This document shows positions 5,757 to 6,713 of a stretch of DNA of 6,713 nt, piece by piece (position 1 is the stretch's first letter; the number at the start of each line of letters is the position of its first letter). The position numbers and the translations under genes were made by a program. This stretch comes from Haloferacaceae archaeon PL-Br10_E2g29. Lineage in GTDB: Archaea > Halobacteriota > Halobacteria > Halobacteriales > Haloferacaceae. The notes under the pieces were generated by a model. It was not told the DNA's origin. It saw only the letters and a program-made list of their open reading frames with translations, and ran no database searches. The DNA lies in the NCBI GenBank assembly GCA_001563965.1, contig LKMS01000080.1:1-6713 (forward strand), written 5' to 3'.

Positions 5757-6713
5757 CTAGTCGAAGTAGCGGGCCGCGCCTTCGTGCAGGTCGATCGACA
5801 TGCCGTCTTGGGCCGTGTCGGCACTGATGAAGTCGGTCTTGATCGACAACGAGTCGGTGTTCTCGAAGATGGTCTCGGTGACCGATTCGACGATGTCGGC
5901 GGAGTACTCCTCACGGGTGGCGATCATCGCCTGGACGGAAACGGTGTCGACGTCCTCGTCGATTCCCTCGTAGGTGCCGGCGGGGATGGTGTCGTCGGCG
6001 AACCATGAGGCATCGGCACGGGCGGCCTCACGGGCGTCCGCATCGAGGTTGAGGATCTCGATATCCGTTGTCGTCGCCAACTCCTCGACTGCGCCGACGG
6101 GCCAGCCGCCGACGACGAACGCGGCGTCGACATCGCCGTCGCGAATTTGGTCGGCCGCCTGCGTGAAGTCCGTGTTCTGTTCGTCGAAGTCGTCGGTTGT
6201 CAGCCCCGCAACCGACTCGAGAATCTGTAGCGCGTTGACCTGCGTTCCACTTCCCAAGTCGCCGGTGTTGACGCTTGCCCCTTCGAGGTCGGCGACCGAG
6301 TCGATTCCGGCATCCGGATCGGTGATGATGTGGATCGTCTCGGGGTACAGCGTTGCAACGCCACGGAGGTTCTCGATCGGGTCGCCCTCAAAGGCCTCGA
6401 GGCCCGTACCGTTTTTTGCAAAAAAGGCGATGTCGTTTTGAATCAACGCGAAGTCGGCGTCGCCGCTGCCAAGACTGCCAACGTTTTCGACGCTCGCACC
6501 GGTGGCCGACACTTCGACATCGAAATCCGTGTTGCTCTCGATAATGCCTTCAATCTCACCGGAGAGCGGGAAGTACGTCCCGCCCGTCCCGCCGGCGTGC
6601 CAACGAATCACGTCAGTTTCGTCATCGTCGTCGCCGTTTTCAGCACCGTTTTCATCGCCGTTGCCCGCACAGCCAGCGAGACCGACGGCACCTGCTGCGC
6701 CGATTCCTGCCAG
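5757..6713 (-). CDS. TAXI-family TRAP substrate-binding lipoprotein (N-terminus off the window)
   Basis: This is the solute receptor of the TRAP system, held outside the cell membrane by a lipid anchor. The frame is open to the right edge, giving 318 residues and a TAG stop at 5757; the start codon and probably a Tat motif lie outside the window. The visible signal sequence ends in the lipobox L-A-G-C, with Cys encoded at 6669-6671. An acidic Gly/Asn/Asp/Glu spacer of about 19 residues follows, then the binding domain. TAXI features are HAGGTGGTYFPLSGEI near its start, GASVENVGSLGSGDADFALIQND, a lobe segment LYPETIHIITDPDAG, DLGSGTQVNALQIL, and a C-terminal LHEGAARYFD. The mature protein of 304 residues is a normal length. 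Known TAXI proteins bind glutamate-like or dicarboxylate ligands, but the ligand here cannot be deduced. A GTG at 6611 opens a shorter frame, but the lipobox upstream rules it out as the start. It is the first visible gene of the operon, so the promoter must lie outside the window. Confidence 0.95.
   Translation of the reverse strand: MAGIGAAGAVGLAGCAGNGDENGAENGDDDDETDVIRWHAGGTGGTYFPLSGEIEGIIESNTDFDVEVSATGASVENVGSLGSGDADFALIQNDIAFFAKNGTGLEAFEGDPIENLRGVATLYPETIHIITDPDAGIDSVADLEGASVNTGDLGSGTQVNALQILESVAGLTTDDFDEQNTDFTQAADQIRDGDVDAAFVVGGWPVGAVEELATTTDIEILNLDADAREAARADASWFADDTIPAGTYEGIDEDVDTVSVQAMIATREEYSADIVESVTETIFENTDSLSIKTDFISADTAQDGMSIDLHEGAARYFD
6412..6425. repeat. T6-GC-A6 palindrome inside the TAXI gene
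   Basis: A perfect 14-bp palindrome, TTTTTTGCAAAAAA, stands out against the G+C-rich background. It encodes Phe-Phe-Ala-Lys-Asn within the conserved QNDIAFFAKNG part of the binding protein. On the coding strand it gives a run of six U followed by six A. Archaeal RNA polymerase can pause or terminate at U-runs of this size, and both homopolymers are possible slippage sites, so it may affect expression of the operon. The reading frame is intact as given. The simplest explanation is codon choice for Phe-Phe and Lys-Asn. Confidence 0.6.

Noticed and set aside
5756..5914. Upstream extension of the DUF1850 frame
   Set aside because: This part overlaps the 3' end of the TAXI gene and reads as Ser/Thr/Arg/Pro-rich shadow sequence. 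The GTG at 5755 gives a proper signal-like N-terminus.
1..6713. tRNA, CRISPR array, insertion sequence or integration site
   Set aside because: I saw no tRNA-like fold, regularly spaced repeats, transposase gene or flanking inverted repeats. Genes cover almost the whole window.

Overview
This 6.7 kb window reads as chromosomal DNA of a haloarchaeon (class Halobacteria). The base composition is high in G+C. The predicted proteins are rich in Asp and Glu. One protein carries a lipobox followed by a very acidic Gly/Asn/Asp/Glu linker, a common style for halophilic lipoproteins. Several proteins look like families I know from this group. The genus cannot be fixed from the sequence alone.

Layout from left to right. 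A short plus-strand gene (start chosen at 56, end 718) encodes a conserved haloarchaeal protein of unknown function with a faint nucleotidyltransferase-like motif. It converges on everything else, which lies on the minus strand. The 71-bp convergent gap holds an imperfect 24-bp tandem duplication. Read in their own direction, the minus-strand genes are: a TAXI-family TRAP substrate-binding lipoprotein (running off the right edge, ending at 5757), a DUF1850 protein (5755-5288), a large fused TRAP permease (5291-2580), then after 110 bp endonuclease IV (nfo, 2469-1600), and three bases later a class I SAM-dependent methyltransferase (1596-790).

The first three minus-strand genes are packed with a 1-nt gap and a 4-nt ATGA overlap, so they almost certainly form one operon. 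They should make a tripartite TRAP uptake system: the lipoprotein captures a solute outside the membrane, the fused 4TM/12TM permease carries it in with an ion gradient, and the DUF1850 protein is a recurrent but poorly understood partner. The substrate cannot be read from sequence; characterised TAXI proteins point to glutamate-like or dicarboxylate compounds. The nfo and methyltransferase genes form a second tight pair. Nfo keeps all nine expected metal ligands and should work in base excision repair. The methyltransferase substrate is unknown.

Most of the window is ordinary, well-formed haloarchaeal coding sequence. I found no RNA gene, CRISPR array, insertion sequence or attachment site, and no gene-free stretch above about 110 bp. 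The points most worth a second look are the DUF1850 partner of the transporter, a T6-GC-A6 palindrome inside the binding-protein gene, the in-frame TGA-GCC-GTG junction between nfo and the methyltransferase, and the degenerate nucleotidyltransferase-like motif in the first gene.
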